Source of the DNA: Candidatus Sulfopaludibacter sp. SbA3
GTDB lineage: Bacteria; Acidobacteriota; Terriglobia; Bryobacterales; Bryobacteraceae
NCBI GenBank assembly: GCA_945861625.1
Contig: CAMAVI010000010.1
Location: forward strand, 1-62,760
Length of the DNA stretch: 62,760 nucleotides
Direction: 5' to 3'
Below the pieces are notes generated by a model. The model was not told where the DNA came from and did no database searches. It saw only the letters and a program-made list of their open reading frames with translations. Made by a program: the position numbers and the translations under genes. Positions 1-11,877 of the stretch are shown here, piece after piece (the first letter of the stretch is position 1; each line of letters starts with the position of its first letter).

Positions 1-1023
1 TTGACATTCGCGGCGGTTCTAGGAACTGCCGTAGCCCAGAACGCACCGCCGGCCAACGCCGACCCCTACGCCAACAACGCGAATGCGGGCGCATCGCGTT
101 TTCCGCTGGCGGCTCCCGCGGGTAAGGATAGCGGAGCGATTCGCACCGCACCGGCGGGCGCCCTCAACCAGGGAGCGTTCGACATGAACAATTGGAAGTA
201 CGGCCCGGATTTCACCGCCGCGCCGGGCTCCACCAAGATCTGGAACCCGGTAATGGCCAAACTGAAGGCGGGCGAGAAAGTGACCGGCGGCACGCTGTTT
301 GCCGCCACCGATCCTTCCACCTACTGCGCCCTGGCCAACTCCGGCTATGACTTCATCTGGACGGAAATGCAGCACAGCTTCAAGGATTGGGATCAAGTGG
401 GCAACATGTGGGCAACTTGCCCGCATGCCAAGGCCGTCCCCGGCGTGCGTTTGGCTTACGCCGATGAGCGCGAGATCCAGCACGCCACCGACGCCGGCGC
501 GCTAGTGGTCGTGGTTCCTACCGTGGATACGGTCGAAGAGGCGATTCGCGCGCGTGATTTCGCTTTCTTCCCGCCATTGGGAAAGCGCAGCAACGGCGGC
601 GGTCAGGCCTTCGCGCCCAGCGTTTGGGGTAGCGTGCCGGGTGGCTACCGCGCCACTATTAACGACAATCTCGTGCTGATCGTGATGATCGAGACGCTGG
701 AAGGCATCAAGAATGCCGCCGAAATCGCCAAGGTTCCGGGCATTACCGCCGTGTTTGCGGCCTCGGGCGATCTGGGCAATTTCTCCGGCTACAAGATGGG
801 CACGCCGGACTACGAGCGCCTGATCAACGTAGTGCATGACGCCACCATCGCCGCCGGCAAGCGCCTCTGCGGACCGTTCGCCTGGCGCGACCGTCCCGAC
901 TTCACCTGCTTCCAGGCCGCCAGCGAAACCGCCGCTATCGCCCGCGGCGTGGCGGCCGAGCTCGGTACCCTCAAGGACACCCAGGGCAAGGTCGAAGTCG
1001 GACCTTACGCTCCCCGGAAGTAA
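1..1023 (+). CDS. Exported HpcH/HpaI-family aldolase (5' end at window edge)
   Basis: The protein resembles the HpcH/HpaI aldolase/citrate-lyase barrel, whose members cleave or form 2-keto-3-deoxy acids with a divalent metal. Seen here: an EMQHS segment (about residue 121) where the family has its catalytic His region, GVRLAYAD, the strand MIETLEG with the metal-binding Glu (about 236) and ASGDLGNF with the metal-binding Asp (about 260). About 60 Ala/Pro/Asn-rich residues precede the barrel, and the visible N-terminus (AVLGTAVAQ) looks like the end of a signal peptide, so the enzyme is probably exported; cytoplasmic relatives lack this. The frame is open to base 1, so the true start probably lies outside the window. 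The next gene starts directly after its stop codon. The substrate cannot be named. Confidence 0.8.
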   Translation: MTFAAVLGTAVAQNAPPANADPYANNANAGASRFPLAAPAGKDSGAIRTAPAGALNQGAFDMNNWKYGPDFTAAPGSTKIWNPVMAKLKAGEKVTGGTLFAATDPSTYCALANSGYDFIWTEMQHSFKDWDQVGNMWATCPHAKAVPGVRLAYADEREIQHATDAGALVVVVPTVDTVEEAIRARDFAFFPPLGKRSNGGGQAFAPSVWGSVPGGYRATINDNLVLIVMIETLEGIKNAAEIAKVPGITAVFAASGDLGNFSGYKMGTPDYERLINVVHDATIAAGKRLCGPFAWRDRPDFTCFQAASETAAIARGVAAELGTLKDTQGKVEVGPYAPRK

Positions 1024-1914
1024 GTGCGGGTTCTCGTTACCGGTGGTGCGGGATTCATCGGTGGACATCTGGTACGGCGGCTCACGTCCTTAACGGGCTG
1101 TGAGACCGCCGTTATCGATAACCTGCATCGCGGCTACTCACGCCATTCCCTCCCCACACCTGTACCCTTCCATAAAATAGACATCCGCGACGCGGCGGCT
1201 GTTGAAAACGCCATGCACGGACAAGATGTCGTCTTTCACCTCGCGGCGCAGTCCAACGTAATGGGCGCCGTCGCCGATGCCGGCTACGCCTTCACGACCA
1301 ACGTCGTCGGGACCTACAACGTCTTACAAGCCGCGGCGCGCGCCAACGTCAAGCGCGTGGTCTTCACTTCATCGCGCGAAGCTTATGGCGATCCCAAGAC
1401 GTTGCCCGTCCCGGAAACCGCGCCCATGCAGCCCAAGAACGCCTATGGCGCAAGCAAGGTTGCCGGCGAAGTTTACTGCCGCCTGGCGGCGCATCAGGGA
1501 CTCGAAACCGTTGTGCTGCGTTTGGCCAACGTCTATGGTCCGGGCGACCGCGACCGCGTGATCCCGCTCTTCGCAACCGCCGCCGCCGCGAACGCTCCGT
1601 TGACCGTGTACGGAACGCAAAAAATCCTGGATTTCGTCTGGATCGATACGATTGTCGACGCTCTGATCAAAGCCGGGTTCGACCGCTACATTCGCGGGCC
1701 GGTGAACGTCGGCAGCGGCAAGGGCGCCACCATTGCGGAGTTAGCTCACCGCGTGGTGAGTTTGACCAGGTCTTCGTCGGAAGTACGCATCGTCGAAGAA
1801 CGCGCCCAGGAAGTCGGCCGCTTTGTGGCGGATATCAGGCGCGGGAAAAAGCTACTGGGACTCTCCGAACCGGCAGATCCGCTGTGGGCGCTGCCGCGGT
1901 TGTTAGAAGCCTAA
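1024..1914 (+). CDS. NAD-dependent epimerase/dehydratase (extended SDR)
   Basis: This is a 296-residue extended short-chain dehydrogenase of the UDP-glucose 4-epimerase/dTDP-glucose dehydratase group, acting on nucleotide sugars with NAD. The N-terminal GGAGFIGG nucleotide-binding motif, HLAAQSNV after strand 4, a TSSREAYG catalytic Ser region and the YGASK catalytic Tyr/Lys pair are all visible. It begins with GTG immediately after the stop codon of the aldolase, implying cotranslation. Its stop codon overlaps that of the convergent threonine aldolase. The length is slightly short for GalE (about 330-340). The exact sugar specificity cannot be inferred. Confidence 0.85.
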   Translation: MRVLVTGGAGFIGGHLVRRLTSLTGCETAVIDNLHRGYSRHSLPTPVPFHKIDIRDAAAVENAMHGQDVVFHLAAQSNVMGAVADAGYAFTTNVVGTYNVLQAAARANVKRVVFTSSREAYGDPKTLPVPETAPMQPKNAYGASKVAGEVYCRLAAHQGLETVVLRLANVYGPGDRDRVIPLFATAAAANAPLTVYGTQKILDFVWIDTIVDALIKAGFDRYIRGPVNVGSGKGATIAELAHRVVSLTRSSSEVRIVEERAQEVGRFVADIRRGKKLLGLSEPADPLWALPRLLEA

Positions 1915-2954
1915 GAACCCAACACGCCGCGGATGATCGCTACCGCGTCCAGGATCTGTTGGCGCGAGATATTGAGGTAAGGAATCGCCCGCATTCCGTC
2001 TGCTCCGGCCGGAAGAACCCGCAGTCCTTTTGCGAACAGGCGCTCGGCCAACTCGGGCGCGGGCATGCTCGTGATCTTGAAGCGGGCGATGTTGGTCTCC
2101 ACCGCCGCCGGATCGATCTCGATTCCCGGGCAGCCCTGAATTCCTTCGGCAAACAGCTTGGCGTGGGCGTGGTCTTCGGCGAGCCGCTCCCGGTTGTGGC
2201 ACACCGCGTACAACGCTCCCGCCGCGATGATACCGGCCTGCCGGAAACCGCCTCCGAACTGCTGCTTGAAACGGCGGGCCCGGGCGATGAATTCCTTAGT
2301 GCCGCAAAGCGCCGAACCCACCGGCGCGCCGAGCCCTTTGGAAAAACACACACTGATGCTGTCAAAGTGCTTCGCGTAAGTCTTCTCGGGGATGCCGGTG
2401 GCAACAGAGGCGTTCCACAGTCGCGCACCATCCAGATGCGTACTGATACCCTTCTCACGCGCCACATCGGTCACCGCCTGGATCTGATCCAGACCCCAGA
2501 CCTTGCCGCCTCCGGCATTGTGCGTATTTTCCAGGCACAGCAGACGAATGGGGGTCCCGAGCGTAGTGACCGAGAACCGGCTGGGCACGCCCAGCATCGC
2601 GCGGACGTCAGCGGGAGTGAAGATCCCCCGCACGCCGGGCAACAGGCGCGGCAGCACGCCGGAGAGCGCCGCCATGCCGCCGGCTTCATTCGTGTACACG
2701 TGGGAGCTGTGGTCGATCAGGACACCGTCGCCCGGTTGCGTGTGCGCCCGCACGGCAATCTGGTTCGACATGGTGCCGGTCGGCACGTAGACGGCATCTT
2801 CGGTGCCCAGCAGTTCGGCCACGGCGGCTTCGAGGCGATTCACCGTGGGGTCATCGCCATAAACGTCGTCGCCAACGGCGGCACGCGCCATGGCCTCCCG
2901 CATTTCTGGCGTCGGCTGGCTGCAAGTGTCACTGCGTAGATCTATGAATTCCAT
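1911..2954 (-). CDS. ltaE: Low-specificity L-threonine aldolase
   Basis: This PLP enzyme cleaves L-threonine or allo-threonine to glycine and acetaldehyde. The 347-residue protein opens with IDLRSDT, the hallmark start of the beta-eliminating lyase family, and contains [12 protein letters not shown], the HLDGARLWN stretch with the PLP-contacting Asp, and [11 protein letters not shown] with the Schiff-base Lys. The ATG giving MEFIDLRSD was chosen over an upstream extension because it matches family N-termini. It converges on the epimerase gene and diverges from the beta-propeller gene. The window also holds the tdh-kbl route, so threonine can be degraded in two ways here. Confidence 0.92.
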   Translation of the reverse strand: MEFIDLRSDTCSQPTPEMREAMARAAVGDDVYGDDPTVNRLEAAVAELLGTEDAVYVPTGTMSNQIAVRAHTQPGDGVLIDHSSHVYTNEAGGMAALSGVLPRLLPGVRGIFTPADVRAMLGVPSRFSVTTLGTPIRLLCLENTHNAGGGKVWGLDQIQAVTDVAREKGISTHLDGARLWNASVATGIPEKTYAKHFDSISVCFSKGLGAPVGSALCGTKEFIARARRFKQQFGGGFRQAGIIAAGALYAVCHNRERLAEDHAHAKLFAEGIQGCPGIEIDPAAVETNIARFKITSMPAPELAERLFAKGLRVLPAGADGMRAIPYLNISRQQILDAVAIIRGVLGS

Positions 2955-3032
2955 GCTTTGAACATCATACCGGGTAGGCAAGCGGGCACGCGAGCGGGCG
3001 GAAACTTAGCATCCGAATGCTACGATCAGAAC

Positions 3033-4133
3033 ATGCAGAAGTGGAGCCGCCGCTGGTTCCTCGCATCGCTCGCGGCCAACTACGCCGCGCAATGGGGCCG
3101 CGCTGAAGTCATCGGGAAAGGCCGGACGTTTCCCGCCGTCGCCGCGCGCTACGCCGACCCGGCCACCGAATTCGTGGTCGTGCGCCTGACCGATCCTCAA
3201 TTCACCAGCATGTTGGCGCTGGCCGGCAACCGCGGAATCACCGCGCGCTCCCTGCTCTACGCCTCCGACCAGACCGGGAGCTGGCAGGCGTTCCAGATGG
3301 ACTTGAAGACACGGCAATCGAAGCAACTCACCGAAGCGTCCCAGCTCGATCCGGCTTCGCTCGCATTGTTGCCAGCCGATCGCGGCTTTCTGCACCTGGA
3401 TGGAACGCGGCTCGTGGAAACACCTTTTTCCGCCGGCAAGACGCGCGACCGTTACCGCCTACCGGAAGATGTGGAGAAATCTCCCGGCGTTCACTACAGC
3501 GACGACGGCCGGCATGCCGTGTTCGCCGCGAAAAAAGCAGGCCGCTTCCGTATGGATCTGGTGAATCTGCATGGCGGGACAGCGCGAATGCTGGTGGAAT
3601 CGCAAAGCGAACTCCACCAACCTCTGCCGCGGCCGCGGCACAACTCCTTGGTCTATTACAGCGGCAACGAAGTCTGGACCATCGACTTCAACGGGCAGCA
3701 CAATCGCCGCCTCCCCTTGGCCGAGGGCGAGACACCACAGGTGAGATGGACCGCCGATGGCCGCGGTCTGCAGTATTTGAACCGCCCGGCAGACCCAAGG
3801 AAGCTAACGGCCCTCCGTGAATTCATACCGGAAACCGGAGCGGATGCGGCAATTGCGGAAACTACGCAGTTCATTCGCTTCCATGGGAATGGCGATTCCA
3901 GCGTGTTCATTGGCGCCAGCGGGAGCAAGGCGTCTCCCTATCTGTTACTGTTGACCCGGACGGCCAAGCGGGAACTGGCGCTGGCCGAACACCGGTCGAG
4001 TTCGGCGGCGCTGGTGAACCCCACCTTTGCGCCGAACAGCCAGTTTGTGATTTTCGTGAGCGATCGCCATGGAAAACCAGCTATTTACTGGATCGCGGTG
4101 GAGAAATTGGTGACCGAAACCGATGGTACATAG
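3033..4133 (+). CDS. Secreted TolB/oligogalacturonide-lyase-like beta-propeller protein
   Basis: About 366 residues. The N-terminus has a twin-arginine-like segment (SRRWFLASLAANYAA), so export is likely. The body shows repeated propeller-blade features of the WD40-like/TolB and oligogalacturonate-lyase type: LLYASDQTGSWQAFQMDL, YSDDGRHAVFAAKK, PRHNSLVYYSG, VRWTADGRGLQYL and FVSDRHGKPAIYW. No catalytic set could be identified, so it may be a binding protein or a sugar-acting lyase relative. The ATG at 3033 puts the signal sequence at the very N-terminus; longer readings start inside the divergent promoter region. Confidence 0.65.
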   Translation: MQKWSRRWFLASLAANYAAQWGRAEVIGKGRTFPAVAARYADPATEFVVVRLTDPQFTSMLALAGNRGITARSLLYASDQTGSWQAFQMDLKTRQSKQLTEASQLDPASLALLPADRGFLHLDGTRLVETPFSAGKTRDRYRLPEDVEKSPGVHYSDDGRHAVFAAKKAGRFRMDLVNLHGGTARMLVESQSELHQPLPRPRHNSLVYYSGNEVWTIDFNGQHNRRLPLAEGETPQVRWTADGRGLQYLNRPADPRKLTALREFIPETGADAAIAETTQFIRFHGNGDSSVFIGASGSKASPYLLLLTRTAKRELALAEHRSSSAALVNPTFAPNSQFVIFVSDRHGKPAIYWIAVEKLVTETDGT

Positions 4134-4161
4134 TAGAGTGTTCTCAGGAGGAATGAAACGG

Positions 4162-4371
4162 ATGCGTTTTCTGAAGACCACGTTGTTGGTATCCACGCTG
4201 GTTTCCGCGTTGCTCGTGCCGGCCAACGCCGGCTCGGTCGCCCGCGATCAATGCAATTCGCGCTGCAGCCTGGAATACCAGACCTGCCTCAAGCGGGCTC
4301 GTGGCAAGGCGGCCCGAAAAAATTGTACGGTCTTCCGCAAGACCTGCCGCTTCGGCTGCTCGGGGCGCTAG
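4162..4371 (+). CDS. Small secreted basic protein with mirror-symmetric six-cysteine pattern
   Basis: About 69 residues: a hydrophobic signal peptide (FLKTTLLVSTLVSALLVPANA) followed by a short, strongly basic mature part. The mature part has six Cys spaced C-x3-C-x6-C-x12-C-x6-C-x3-C, which reads the same in both directions and suggests a disulfide-stapled helical hairpin. The AGGAGG at 4146-4151 is 10 bases from the ATG at 4162 but only 1 base from the ATG at 4153, so the inner start is preferred. I recognise no family. It follows the beta-propeller gene by 28 bases and may be cotranscribed with it. Confidence 0.55.
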   Translation: MRFLKTTLLVSTLVSALLVPANAGSVARDQCNSRCSLEYQTCLKRARGKAARKNCTVFRKTCRFGCSGR

Positions 4372-4379
4372 GACGCACG

Positions 4380-4920
4380 TCACGCTGTGAACAGCTTGGC
4401 GACCGCATAGGCCACGCCGGCTGCCAATCCGCCAATCAAGGTTGGGCGAAGTGCGCTTTTGGCCGGATTCACGCCCGTGAAGCGCCCCTTCCCGTATCCG
4501 AACGCCCTGCCTGGCTCCGGCTTCTCTAACCGCAGCTCGAAACGCATCATCCAATCCGCCCACTTCGCCGGATTGCGTTCCAGCGCGGCGATGACATGAT
4601 CGCGGGCGTCGCGTTCCAAGCCATAGGATTCCAGAATGTGATGGACCTCGTCACACTCGTCCTGCACGCGCTCGGCAATCTCACGCTCTTCGCGGGCGTG
4701 CTCGCTCGCATAATGATCCTCATCGCCGCGGGCGGCTCAGTATCCGCCGAGTCCCCTCGCGATCGAGCCGGCGGCGATTTCCGCCAGCCCCGCGACCACG
4801 ATGATATGCGAGGAATCCACGGCGCCCGTCAGCCCAGCAGCCAGCGCAAAGGGCACCGTCAAACCGTCCGACATGCCGAGGACGACGTCGCGGACCATCT
4901 CGGAGGACTGGAAATGCTTC

Positions 4921-4943
<23 letters not shown>
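4380..4943 (-). pseudogene. VIT/CCC1-family Fe/Mn transporter, broken
   Basis: Reading one frame gives a recognisable vacuolar-iron-transporter family protein: MVRDVVLGMSDGLTVPFALAAGL and GLAEIAAGSIARGLGGY, then a TGA at 4737-4739 where relatives usually carry Leu, then AARGDEDHYASEHAREE and the cytoplasmic helix region ending in EKPEPGRA. From there the frame jumps to FGYGKGRFTG and the last membrane helix. The stretch that normally holds the central membrane helices (about 60 codons) is missing, without change of frame. A nonsense codon plus an internal deletion argues for a dead gene rather than a sequencing slip. Its 5' end overlaps the 3' end of uvrA, on the same strand. Confidence 0.8.
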
Positions 4944-7725
<2,782 letters not shown>

Positions 7726-7749
7726 GAACAGTCCGCCGATAAGAGAAAC

Positions 7750-7843
7750 GCGCACAACGCTGCTGCTGTGCGCCGCAATCTAACGCGCACAACGCTGACG
7801 CTGTGCGCTCCTTCCAAACACGCACAACGCTGACGCTGTGCGC
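7750..7843. repeat. Three near-identical 24-bp palindromic repeats between uvrA and mutY
   Basis: Three copies lie at 7750-7773, 7785-7808 and 7820-7843. Each is an imperfect inverted repeat with GCGCACA and TGTGCGC arms around a short core; copies 2 and 3 differ only in the first base, and copy 1 differs in the core. The unit spacing is 35 bases. Each could form a hairpin in RNA or DNA. They occupy the divergent promoter region of uvrA and mutY. They could be REP-like elements or operators; the number and length are too small for a CRISPR array. Confidence 0.75.
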
Positions 7844-7862
7844 TTCCCTTTAGTATAAGAGT

Positions 7863-8849
7863 TTGGATACGAAAACTTTACGGAATTCGTCAGCGCCGGC
7901 GGGCGCGGCGCGCACTCTTCGCGCAAAACTCACGCGCTGGTATGACCGCGTCAAGCGCGATCTGCCGTGGCGGCGCACGCGCGACCCTTATGCGATCTGG
8001 ATCTCCGAAGTCATGCTGCAACAAACGCGCGTGGCGGCCGTGATTCCGTATTACGAGCGGTTCCTGAAGCGCTTTCCGGACGCTGCTGCGCTCGCTTGCG
8101 CACCGGAACCGGAATTGCTGGCGATGTGGAGCGGGCTCGGCTACTATACGCGGGCGCGCAATCTGCAGAAAGCCGCGCGGCAGATCGTGGAACGCGGCGG
8201 CTTCCCGGCCAGCTACGATGCGATCCTGGAACTCGCGGGCGTAGGCACATACACGGCAGCCGCGATTGCCAGCATTGCATTCGAATTACCGCACGCCGTG
8301 GTCGACGGCAATGTGCGCCGGGTGATGGCCCGTCTCACGAACGACGGCTACGTAGACGCACAGCAGGTAGCCGATCACTTGCTCGACCGGCGCGATCCGG
8401 CGCGCTGGAATCAGGCCGTAATGGAACTGGGCGCGACGATCTGCCTGCCGCGCGAGCCCCGCTGCGAGGAGTGTCCGCTCTCGGCGCACTGTTTAGCCCG
8501 CAAAGCAGGGACGCAAGCGGAACTCCCGCTCAAGCGGAGTAAAGCAGAGCCCGAAGCCCTGGCGCGCACGTTGCTAGTGATCCGCCGCAGTGGGCGGACC
8601 TTGCTGACACCGAGTCCGCGCGTGAAAGGATTTTGGGATCTGCCCGAGCCGTTCCCGGGCGCCAAACCCGGTGCAACGGTCGGCGAATTCACGCACACCA
8701 TTACGCATCGGCATTACCGATTCACTGTGAAGGAAGCGACCGCGCGCGAAGGGCCCAAAGCATCACGCTGGTTCACCGCGAAACAACGCGAGACGATTCC
8801 GCTGGCAACCACGGCCAGGAAGGCGCTCAAGCTGTACGGAACCCTGTAG
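7863..8849 (+). CDS. mutY: A/G-specific adenine glycosylase MutY
   Basis: MutY removes adenine mispaired with 8-oxoguanine. The helix-hairpin-helix LAGVGTYTAA, the catalytic Glu in ISEVMLQQT (residue 49), the catalytic Asp in VVDGNVRRV (148) and the 4Fe-4S ligands C194-x6-C201-x2-C204-x5-C210 are all present. The C-terminal part is a NUDIX-like 8-oxoG recognition domain (GFWDLPEPFPG, THTITHRHYRF). The start is a TTG just after the palindromic repeats. At 328 residues it is a little shorter than E. coli MutY (350). It is divergent from uvrA, giving a small DNA-repair pair. Confidence 0.93.
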   Translation: MDTKTLRNSSAPAGAARTLRAKLTRWYDRVKRDLPWRRTRDPYAIWISEVMLQQTRVAAVIPYYERFLKRFPDAAALACAPEPELLAMWSGLGYYTRARNLQKAARQIVERGGFPASYDAILELAGVGTYTAAAIASIAFELPHAVVDGNVRRVMARLTNDGYVDAQQVADHLLDRRDPARWNQAVMELGATICLPREPRCEECPLSAHCLARKAGTQAELPLKRSKAEPEALARTLLVIRRSGRTLLTPSPRVKGFWDLPEPFPGAKPGATVGEFTHTITHRHYRFTVKEATAREGPKASRWFTAKQRETIPLATTARKALKLYGTL

Positions 8850-8854
8850 CGATC

Positions 8855-9400
8855 TCAAGAGGCCGCGGCAATCCGCCGTTTCCAGCGCTCTATGCGACCG
8901 GCAAAGTCAGCGACCCGCACCACCATGGGAACGTACATGGCCTGACCGGATTGAACCGGTGGCCCAAGTTCGGTGAAACCGAGGCCACGATACAGGCGCA
9001 GCTTGTCAACGTGGGCAGAAATCACGAGAGCGTCGGAGCGCACATACTCAAACCCGGTTAGAATCAACCCGGCCATCACCACTCCATGGCGATGTTCCGG
9101 CTCCACCGCCAGCAGGCGAATTTCAGTGAGACGCCCATAGGGATCGAGGACACTGGGGTCCGCCAGTTTTCCCGCCACGGAAAACGGCGGCTGGGAGTGC
9201 ATGGACATCATACCGATAACTTTTCCGGCAGCCAAGGCGATCAGGTAGGTGTTCTTTTCGTGAAACTTGTCTACCAGCCGCCCGGATTCGAGCGTGGGAT
9301 ACTGCTCCAGCTCACCGGCGAAGGTGGCATGATTGAGGCGAAAAATCTGCTCGAACTCGTCTTCAGTTTCCGCTACCTTGAACTGGTAACGCACCTTCAT
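8855..9400 (-). CDS. GNAT-family N-acyltransferase
   Basis: A 181-residue protein with the GNAT fold: an N-terminal strand-helix (YQFKVAETEDEFEQIFRLNHATF), YLIALAAGKVIGMMSM, and the acetyl-CoA strand LTEIRLLAVEPEHRHGVVMAGL followed by LYRGLGFTELG. The N-terminal half is also reminiscent of N-acyl amino-acid synthases of the FeeM type, so the acyl donor may be acyl-CoA or acyl-ACP. Its ATG overlaps the stop of the aminotransferase gene by 4 bases, so the two are probably translated together and may share a substrate. The substrate is unknown. Confidence 0.75.
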   Translation of the reverse strand: MKVRYQFKVAETEDEFEQIFRLNHATFAGELEQYPTLESGRLVDKFHEKNTYLIALAAGKVIGMMSMHSQPPFSVAGKLADPSVLDPYGRLTEIRLLAVEPEHRHGVVMAGLILTGFEYVRSDALVISAHVDKLRLYRGLGFTELGPPVQSGQAMYVPMVVRVADFAGRIERWKRRIAAAS

Positions 9401-10365
9401 GAAAGCTTGTCAAACAGCGCGTTGATCTGGCCGGAGAACACAGCGCCCATGGTGGCGATCTGCACCAGGCCGCGCGCCGCCAGATAGCCGCTCTCTCCAC
9501 CAATGCTGTAGCCCAGCTCGTGACAGCGAATGAGGAAGCCGGGTTCCGGAGGAACGAATGTGGTTACCACGGGGGCGGCGATGGGCCCTTCCACCATGGG
9601 CTCGATCCCGATTTCGCGCAAACGCCGGCGGACCAAGTCTCCCAAGCGCGAGTAGTCCCGCCGCTGACGCAGAGCTTCTTCCAGCGCCAAAAGCAACGGC
9701 GAGGGGAACGTGAAACAAGAGCCTTCCGTGCGCAGCGTCTCGCCGACGTCGAGGTACGTCGGCACCGGGCGCGTAAGCTTAGGCTCCTCTGACGCGAAGA
9801 CCATCGCAACGCCCGCATACGACCCGAGAGCTTTGCCGCTCACGCCGGATGCCAGCCAGACATCCGTCAAATCGACGGGCACCGCGCCCAGGCTGCTGAT
9901 GCAATCCAGCGCCACGCGGACGCCTCGCGAGCGCGCCAACGCCACCAAACCGGGAACGTCGTTCACCATGCCGGTACTGGTTTCCAAGTGCGTGGCCCAC
10001 ACCCAGCGGGCGCCGGCCAGTTCTTTTTCGACGCGCTCCAGATCCCAGGGAACGCCCCACGGCCATTCCACGGTTCGCACCGGCAAGTTCCAGCGTTGGG
10101 CCTGCTTGGCGAGACGGCTGCCGAATTCACCGTTCACCAGGACCACGCCCGGGCCTTCCAAACAACTGGCTACGGCTTCGTTGGCTAGAGTGCCGCTGCC
10201 ATTCATAATGGCCACGTGGCGCGCCCCCGTCATGGCGGCCAAAGTGGCGCGCACCGCTTCGAAGCGGCGGATAAATTCCTCACTGCGATGAGAGAGCGGC
10301 GCCTGGCAGAAAACCGCGCGAATTTCCGGGTCGATCTCCACCGGACCCGGCATTAACGAAATCAT
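9397..10365 (-). CDS. Class V aminotransferase (alanine-glyoxylate/AEP transaminase-like)
   Basis: About 322 residues of a fold-type I PLP enzyme related to alanine-glyoxylate, serine-pyruvate and 2-aminoethylphosphonate-pyruvate aminotransferases. Visible are LMPGPVEIDPEI at the N-terminus, GSGTLANEAV for phosphate binding, HLETSTGMVND, ALDCISSLGAVP with the PLP Asp, and ASGVSGKALGSYAG with the Schiff-base Lys. ATG at 10365 is preferred to a GTG two codons earlier. It is translationally coupled to the downstream GNAT gene, suggesting that an amine or amino acid made by one is used by the other. The specific substrate cannot be read. Confidence 0.82.
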   Translation of the reverse strand: MISLMPGPVEIDPEIRAVFCQAPLSHRSEEFIRRFEAVRATLAAMTGARHVAIMNGSGTLANEAVASCLEGPGVVLVNGEFGSRLAKQAQRWNLPVRTVEWPWGVPWDLERVEKELAGARWVWATHLETSTGMVNDVPGLVALARSRGVRVALDCISSLGAVPVDLTDVWLASGVSGKALGSYAGVAMVFASEEPKLTRPVPTYLDVGETLRTEGSCFTFPSPLLLALEEALRQRRDYSRLGDLVRRRLREIGIEPMVEGPIAAPVVTTFVPPEPGFLIRCHELGYSIGGESGYLAARGLVQIATMGAVFSGQINALFDKLS

Positions 10366-10412
10366 ACCCACAATCGGGTAGTTTAACGCAAAAGTAACAT
10401 GGGATGTTTTCT

Positions 10413-11096
10413 CTAGACCCCGCGGCGGTTGCCGTAAAGGTCAATGTGGAGCCGTGGCCCAAAGCGGAACTGGTTGTGTTTACAGAGATCTACCAGCCAA
10501 CGGGCACGTTCGCGCAGGATCCCGGCGTCGGTGCCTTCCGGCATAAGAATGACACGGCCGCGATCGGCGCTGGTTGCCGCAAGGATCTTCTCGATCTCTT
10601 CCAAGTCGACTGGCGCCGACACCACGAATTTGAGCTGGTACTGGTACGCCGTCATCAATTGTTTCAGCACCTCAGGCTGATAGCGGAGGCGATCATGCTG
10701 CGCCGCCCAGCGGCCCCCCTCGCGCTCCCAGGGAGTGGAGTTGGCGAGTTTGGGGCTGATGCTCATCAGGTCGCAGGCGACCGGTTGGAACACGGTCCCG
10801 GCGGTTTCGATGGTGATGTGCATCCCGGCGGCTTCCAGTTGCTGGGTCAGAGGCACGACGTCATCCAGAAGCATGGGTTCGCCGCCGGTGACCACCACGT
10901 GCGTGGCGCGGTGACCGCGCGCGGCTGCCAGCACGGCGTCCGCCGTCATCTCCTCGCCCTCCGGCTTCCAGGAAGTATAGGGAGTATCGCACCAGGTGCA
11001 GCGCAGGTTGCAGCCGCTGGTGCGGATGAACACGCTGGGCACTCCGGCGAGGACGCCTTCGCCCTGAATCGAATAAAAGATTTCGGAGATCTTCAT
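10413..11096 (-). CDS. queE: 7-carboxy-7-deazaguanine synthase (radical SAM)
   Basis: QueE converts 6-carboxytetrahydropterin to 7-carboxy-7-deazaguanine in queuosine/7-deazapurine synthesis. The start is placed at MKISEIFYSIQGEG, the normal QueE N-terminus. The radical-SAM cluster is GCNLRCTWCDT (C-x3-C-x2-C), followed by HVVVTGGEPML and a substrate-binding ETAGT segment. It starts 13 bases after the queC stop on the same strand, so they form an operon. Neither queD nor folE is in the window. About 227 residues, normal. Confidence 0.92.
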   Translation of the reverse strand: MKISEIFYSIQGEGVLAGVPSVFIRTSGCNLRCTWCDTPYTSWKPEGEEMTADAVLAAARGHRATHVVVTGGEPMLLDDVVPLTQQLEAAGMHITIETAGTVFQPVACDLMSISPKLANSTPWEREGGRWAAQHDRLRYQPEVLKQLMTAYQYQLKFVVSAPVDLEEIEKILAATSADRGRVILMPEGTDAGILRERARWLVDLCKHNQFRFGPRLHIDLYGNRRGV

Positions 11097-11109
11097 GGGG
11101 CCCAGATGT

Positions 11110-11802
11110 TTATGGACTATAGACAATGGAGTCGGCCACGCCGGCTTCTTCGAAGCCTTTTTTGCGCAACAAGCACGAGTCGCAGTGGCCACATGCGCGG
11201 CCCGCGGCGTCGGGGTCGTAGCAGCTATGCGTGAGCGCGAAATTCAAACCGAGTTCGTCGGCCAGGCGCACGATGCCGCCTTTACTGAGAGTGATGAGCG
11301 GCGTATGAATGCGGATGAGTGTGCGCCCTTCGACTCCTGCTTTGGTGGCCAGATTCGCCATGTGCTCAAAGGCGCCGATAAACTCCGGACGGCAATCCGG
11401 ATAGCCCGAGTAATCGATGGCGTTGACGCCGATGAAGATGTCGGAGCACTCAAGCACCTCGGCCCACGCCAGCGCGTACGAGAGAAAGATAGTATTGCGC
11501 GCCGGGACATAGGTGATGGGAATTCCCTGCTCCATCTCAGCGGCCGAGCGATGCTTGGGAACGTCAATATCGGCCGTCAGCGCACTCGCTCCGAGGGCCC
11601 GCAGATCGATGCGCGCGGTACGATGTTCGCGCGAGCCAAGCGCCTTCGCCACGCGAGCGGCGGCGTCCAACTCGATGCGGTGGCGCTGGCCGTAGTCAAA
11701 CGACAGAGCGTAACACTCGTAGCCGTCGCGGAGAGCCAGAGCGAGACACGTGGATGAGTCCAGGCCTCCGCTCAACAGACAGACGGCCTTGCGGGATTGC
11801 AT
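11110..11802 (-). CDS. queC: 7-cyano-7-deazaguanine synthase
   Basis: QueC uses ATP and ammonia to turn 7-carboxy-7-deazaguanine into preQ0. The PP-loop [12 protein letters not shown] near the N-terminus, the [15 protein letters not shown] strand and the C-terminal zinc site (HSCYDPD...[14 protein letters not shown]) identify it. The ATG giving [13 protein letters not shown] was chosen because the loop normally lies about 10 residues from the start. It is the first gene of a queC-queE operon and is divergent from the OPT transporter. No preQ1 riboswitch fold was evident in the short leader. Confidence 0.93.
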   Translation of the reverse strand: MQSRKAVCLLSGGLDSSTCLALALRDGYECYALSFDYGQRHRIELDAAARVAKALGSREHRTARIDLRALGASALTADIDVPKHRSAAEMEQGIPITYVPARNTIFLSYALAWAEVLECSDIFIGVNAIDYSGYPDCRPEFIGAFEHMANLATKAGVEGRTLIRIHTPLITLSKGGIVRLADELGLNFALTHSCYDPDAAGRACGHCDSCLLRKKGFEEAGVADSIVYSP

Positions 11803-11877
11803 AGGAAACCCCATTGTAACCGGGCGCTCTCATGGCCTTGCCTTGTCGAATGATATGATCGCCAGATTGAGCCCGTT

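Noticed and set aside
1884..2939. Long plus-strand open frame opposite the threonine aldolase gene
   Set aside because: Translation is Arg/Gly-rich without any domain; the minus-strand frame is a clear threonine aldolase.
7750..7843. Possible CRISPR array
   Set aside because: Three 24-base palindromic units separated by only 11 bases, with no cas genes; spacers would be too short.
11803..11877. Possible preQ1 riboswitch ahead of queC
   Set aside because: The leader is only about 75 bases shared with a divergent gene and shows no recognisable preQ1 fold.
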